Source of the DNA: Nocardioides jensenii JCM 1364 = NBRC 14755
GTDB taxonomy: Bacteria; Actinomycetota; Actinomycetes; Propionibacteriales; Nocardioidaceae
Direction: 5' to 3'
Assembly (NCBI RefSeq): GCF_001552535.1
Contig: NZ_BCRJ01000090.1
Coordinates: 1 to 50,433, forward strand
DNA length: 50,433 nucleotides
Position 1 is the first letter of the stretch. Each line of letters opens with the position of its first letter. Under the pieces are notes generated by a model, which worked only from the letters and a program-made list of their open reading frames with translations, was not told the origin of the DNA and did not search any database. This document shows positions 50,367-50,433 of this stretch, piece after piece. The position numbers were made by a program, and so were the translations under genes.

Positions 50367-50433
50367 GTCGCTTGCCTCAGCACGGGCGTCCGGCCCGTCG
50401 ACCGTGGTCTCGTCGACGGTGGTGCCATCAGGG

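Overview
The window is chromosomal DNA of a high-GC actinobacterium. The best fit is Nocardioidaceae (Nocardioides-like), judged from gene content and order: lipB, lipA, a DUF4191 gene and glnA in line, a GlnR-type box upstream of glnA, SigB/SigF-type sigma factor with GGGTA promoters, ANTAR protein, Wadjet genes, and many GTG starts that appear leaderless. I cannot fix the genus without a database. No rRNA, tRNA, CRISPR array, insertion sequence or prophage was seen.

Layout. 1-3.2 kb: end of a 2-oxoacid dehydrogenase E2 gene with a strong terminator, a TIGR01777 SDR, a secreted hypothetical and lipB. 3.3-5.3 kb: a two-gene ABC exporter. 5.3-7.4 kb: an SRPBCC-DUF4166-TetR operon behind a promoter flanked by two matching operators. 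7.4-12.2 kb: lipA, DUF4191, an LppX-like lipoprotein, an RDD protein and glnA. 12.2-19.4 kb: a stress block built around a SigB/SigF-family sigma factor and a one-chain regulator carrying SpoIIE phosphatase, HATPase and STAS domains, surrounded by small stress-type genes. 19.5-25 kb: DUF6629, MarR and ClC antiporter genes, then an MFS-membrane protein-TetR operon. 25-33.9 kb: a two-component system, a membrane molybdoenzyme, a methyltransferase, a DUF2064 transferase, a GT2, a GT-C, an epimerase and an MTA phosphorylase; part of this resembles the Mycobacterium tuberculosis Rv0535-Rv0541c neighbourhood. 33.9-41.7 kb: DUF1772, NmrA and AraC genes, ald, a tandem repeat with a long palindrome, and fdhD/fdhF. 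41.8-45.6 kb: a four-gene osmoprotectant (glycine betaine type) ABC importer. 45.7-50.4 kb: a small hypothetical gene, then jetC and jetB of a Wadjet (SMC-like) plasmid-defence system running off the window edge.

The main new signal is regulatory. Seven intergenic sites have exactly GNNT-N15-GGGTA(C/T). They stand before the GPGG small membrane protein, the YtxH-like protein, the HAD phosphatase, the DUF7218 protein, a 122-residue membrane protein, the lipoprotein/27-residue peptide/DUF6766 operon and the osmoprotectant importer. Five GGGTAC sites found inside coding regions lack the GNNT element at that spacing. This looks like a local SigB-type regulon linking general stress genes to osmolyte uptake. 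A second recurrent signal is TAnnnT six or seven bases before ATG/GTG, as expected for leaderless transcripts.
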